Origin: Micromonospora sp. DSM 45708
GTDB lineage: Bacteria; Actinomycetota; Actinomycetes; Mycobacteriales; Micromonosporaceae
Direction of reading: 5' to 3'
Length of the DNA: 64,000 nucleotides
Assembly (NCBI RefSeq): GCF_039566955.1
Contig: NZ_CP154796.1
Location: forward strand, 2,914,001 to 2,978,000
A program made the position numbers and the translations under genes. The notes beneath the pieces were generated by a model. The model saw only the letters and a program-made list of their open reading frames with translations. It was not told where the DNA came from and did not search any database. Within the stretch, counting starts at the first letter, position 1; the number at the start of each line of letters is the position of its first letter. Below, one piece after another: positions 62,816-64,000 of the stretch.

Positions 62816-63046
62816 CCGACCGATCCTGCCACCACCAGCCGCACACCCACGGTTGCCGACCAGACACCAAGCTCCTGTCCGCCATCGACCTGCACACCGA
62901 AGACGCCGTCCTGCTCCTCGACGCCGCCGAGCTACCCTCCGAACACCACCTGACCCCGAGCCGAACCCCTGCCTCGCCCGGGGCACCTCCCACCACCCGG
63001 CCCACGTCGCGAACCACCTCGGCCCGCCCGGCGCGCCCCCAAGCCA
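62816..63046 (-). other. Gene-free gap with a possible coding remnant
   Basis: No intact gene is seen between the nucleotidyltransferase and recombinase genes. A short + strand stretch near 62863-62970 reads as LSAIDLHTEDAVLLLDAAEL with coding-type codons but has neither a good start nor a family match. It may be a decayed fragment or chance. Confidence 0.3.
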
Positions 63047-64000
63047 CTAGAGACCCAACCCCGACAACGCCCGGTTCGTGCGGTTGGCCGCCACCGCCGC
63101 CCGCTGCTGACCCGCCGTCACCTCGATGTACGTCTGCGACGACGCCAACGACGCATGCCCCAGCAACCGCATGATCTCCGCCGCGCTCGCCCCGTCCTCG
63201 GCCAACCGCGTCGCGAACGTGTGCCGCAACGCGTGCAACCGCGCCCCCCGCGGCACCCGGTCACCGATGCCCGCCCGCCGGAAACACGACTCCACCAGAT
63301 ACTGCAGACCACCCCGACGCAACGGCTCACCCCGCCGGTCCACCAGCAACGGCCCGTCCGGACGCACACTGCGCACCCCGAACCGGCGCCGCCTGCTGTC
63401 CAGGTAACCACCCACCACCCGGTCCACGCCCGCCTCGATCGGCACCGTGCGCGGCCGGCCGCCCTTACCGGCCACGTCCACCCGCCGCTCACCGTCGCGA
63501 CCGGCCAGCGACGACACCCGCAGCGCCAGCAACTCCGACAGGCGCAACCCGGCGCACAGCGCCAACGCCAGCACCACCACGTCCCGCTCCGGCCACGGGT
63601 CGCGCTGCCGGCCCTCGGCGCGCGCCACCGCCGCCAGCAGCTCCTCCGGGGTGTCCTCGCCCCGCAGCGGCTTGGGCCGGGGGAGCGGCGTGCGGGGCCG
63701 CCCCACCGCCGGCATCGGGTTCCCGGCCACCACGCCGTCGGCGACCAGGAACGTGAAGAAACTGTTCCAGGTGGACCAGGCGCGGTGGACCGACGCGGCG
63801 GCGCGGGGGGCGGCGAAACGGGCGAACGCCGCGCGCATCAGCCGGGGGGACAGCGCGCCGACCGGCAGTCGGCCCAGGGGGAGGGGAGTGGCGTCACCGT
63901 CGGCCACCTCCAGCGCGGCGACGCCGGTGAGGTCCCGCCGGTACGCGGCGAGGGTGTGCGGGGAGGGCTTGCGGGTGGCCCGGGCGGTCAGGAACTCCTC
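63047..64000 (-). CDS. Tyrosine recombinase (XerC/XerD type), partial: cut by window edge
   Basis: A site-specific recombinase missing its first residues because the reading frame runs open to base 64000. The 317 residues present include the core-binding domain (SPHTLAAYRRDLTG near the edge) and the full catalytic domain: Arg in CAGLRLSEL, a Lys in VAGKGGRPRTVP, H-x2-R in HALRHTFATRL, His in LGHASLASSQ and Tyr in TYIEV. It resembles XerC/D-type enzymes more than phage integrases. No attachment site or mobile-element gene is visible next to it. Confidence 0.88.
   Translation of the reverse strand, partial: EEFLTARATRKPSPHTLAAYRRDLTGVAALEVADGDATPLPLGRLPVGALSPRLMRAAFARFAAPRAAASVHRAWSTWNSFFTFLVADGVVAGNPMPAVGRPRTPLPRPKPLRGEDTPEELLAAVARAEGRQRDPWPERDVVVLALALCAGLRLSELLALRVSSLAGRDGERRVDVAGKGGRPRTVPIEAGVDRVVGGYLDSRRRRFGVRSVRPDGPLLVDRRGEPLRRGGLQYLVESCFRRAGIGDRVPRGARLHALRHTFATRLAEDGASAAEIMRLLGHASLASSQTYIEVTAGQQRAAVAANRTNRALSGLGL

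Noticed and set aside
62863-62970. Small + strand gene LSAIDLHTEDAVLLLDAAEL
   Set aside because: No start codon with a ribosome-binding site or promoter, and the frame degenerates; kept only as a possible remnant.

Overview
The window is very GC-rich actinobacterial chromosome, most likely from the Micromonosporaceae (Micromonospora-like). This is inferred from the GC-ending codon use, many GTG starts, frequent leaderless-type promoters, a mycothiol-dependent formaldehyde dehydrogenase, GarA/FtsR-type regulators and a DivIVA-type coiled-coil protein. No rRNA, CRISPR array, insertion sequence or phage module is visible. One tyrosine recombinase runs off the right edge.

Layout. 0-7.2 kb: a coupled monooxygenase-SDR-hydrolase operon resembling part of the mycobacterial mymA locus, a GntR regulator gene with an apparent frameshift coupled to an MFS transporter, and the formaldehyde pair mscR plus a metallo-beta-lactamase-fold hydrolase. 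7.3-12.7 kb: a MEDS-STAS protein, a compact Rho paralogue behind a C-rich leader, a DUF3626 protein, and two paralogous secreted lysozyme-like proteins. 12.7-22.8 kb: mostly single genes (drug exporter, geranylgeranyl-reductase-like flavoprotein, alcohol dehydrogenase, exported 5'-nucleotidase, SDR, an ArsR-type regulator divergent from a secreted cysteine-rich protein, and an AbiEii-like nucleotidyltransferase with a small partner).

22.8-31.9 kb is the most striking region. It is a complete selenocysteine island: a formate dehydrogenase large subunit with an in-frame TGA followed by a SECIS hairpin, its four-cluster Fe-S subunit and NrfD-type membrane subunit, then selC (tRNA-Sec), selA and selB. 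Only selD is not in the window. The island carries both the selenoprotein and the tRNA, synthase and elongation factor needed to decode its stop codon.

32-38.6 kb holds small and hypothetical genes, a tandem universal stress protein, a DUF574 methyltransferase and a SpoIIE-type phosphatase coupled to a MarR regulator. 38.8-45.0 kb is a conserved-looking actinobacterial run: CDP-alcohol phosphatidyltransferase, DUF881, small basic protein, DUF881, gcvH, garA, ftsR, a bifunctional-nuclease-domain protein and a second MerR protein. 45.4-49.5 kb has a truncated haemoglobin and a flavohaemoglobin-like protein in tandem, a 59-bp direct repeat, a DivIVA-like protein, an SDR and a sirtuin. 49.6-64 kb has gcvP behind a glycine riboswitch, pabB, proline iminopeptidase/MarR, peptide deformylase, a GNAT/TSUP pair, an EEP nuclease-like protein, an HTH-TM-WD40 protein, folD behind a ZTP riboswitch, a nucleotidyltransferase and the recombinase.

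One-carbon metabolism links several loci: formaldehyde to formate (mscR + hydrolase), formate oxidation (Sec-FDH), glycine cleavage (gcvH, gcvP), folate synthesis and interconversion (pabB, folD) and deformylation (def). The + strand is G/T-rich from about 39 to 52 kb and C/A-rich from about 53 to 63 kb regardless of gene direction, so strand composition inverts near 52.6-53 kb.
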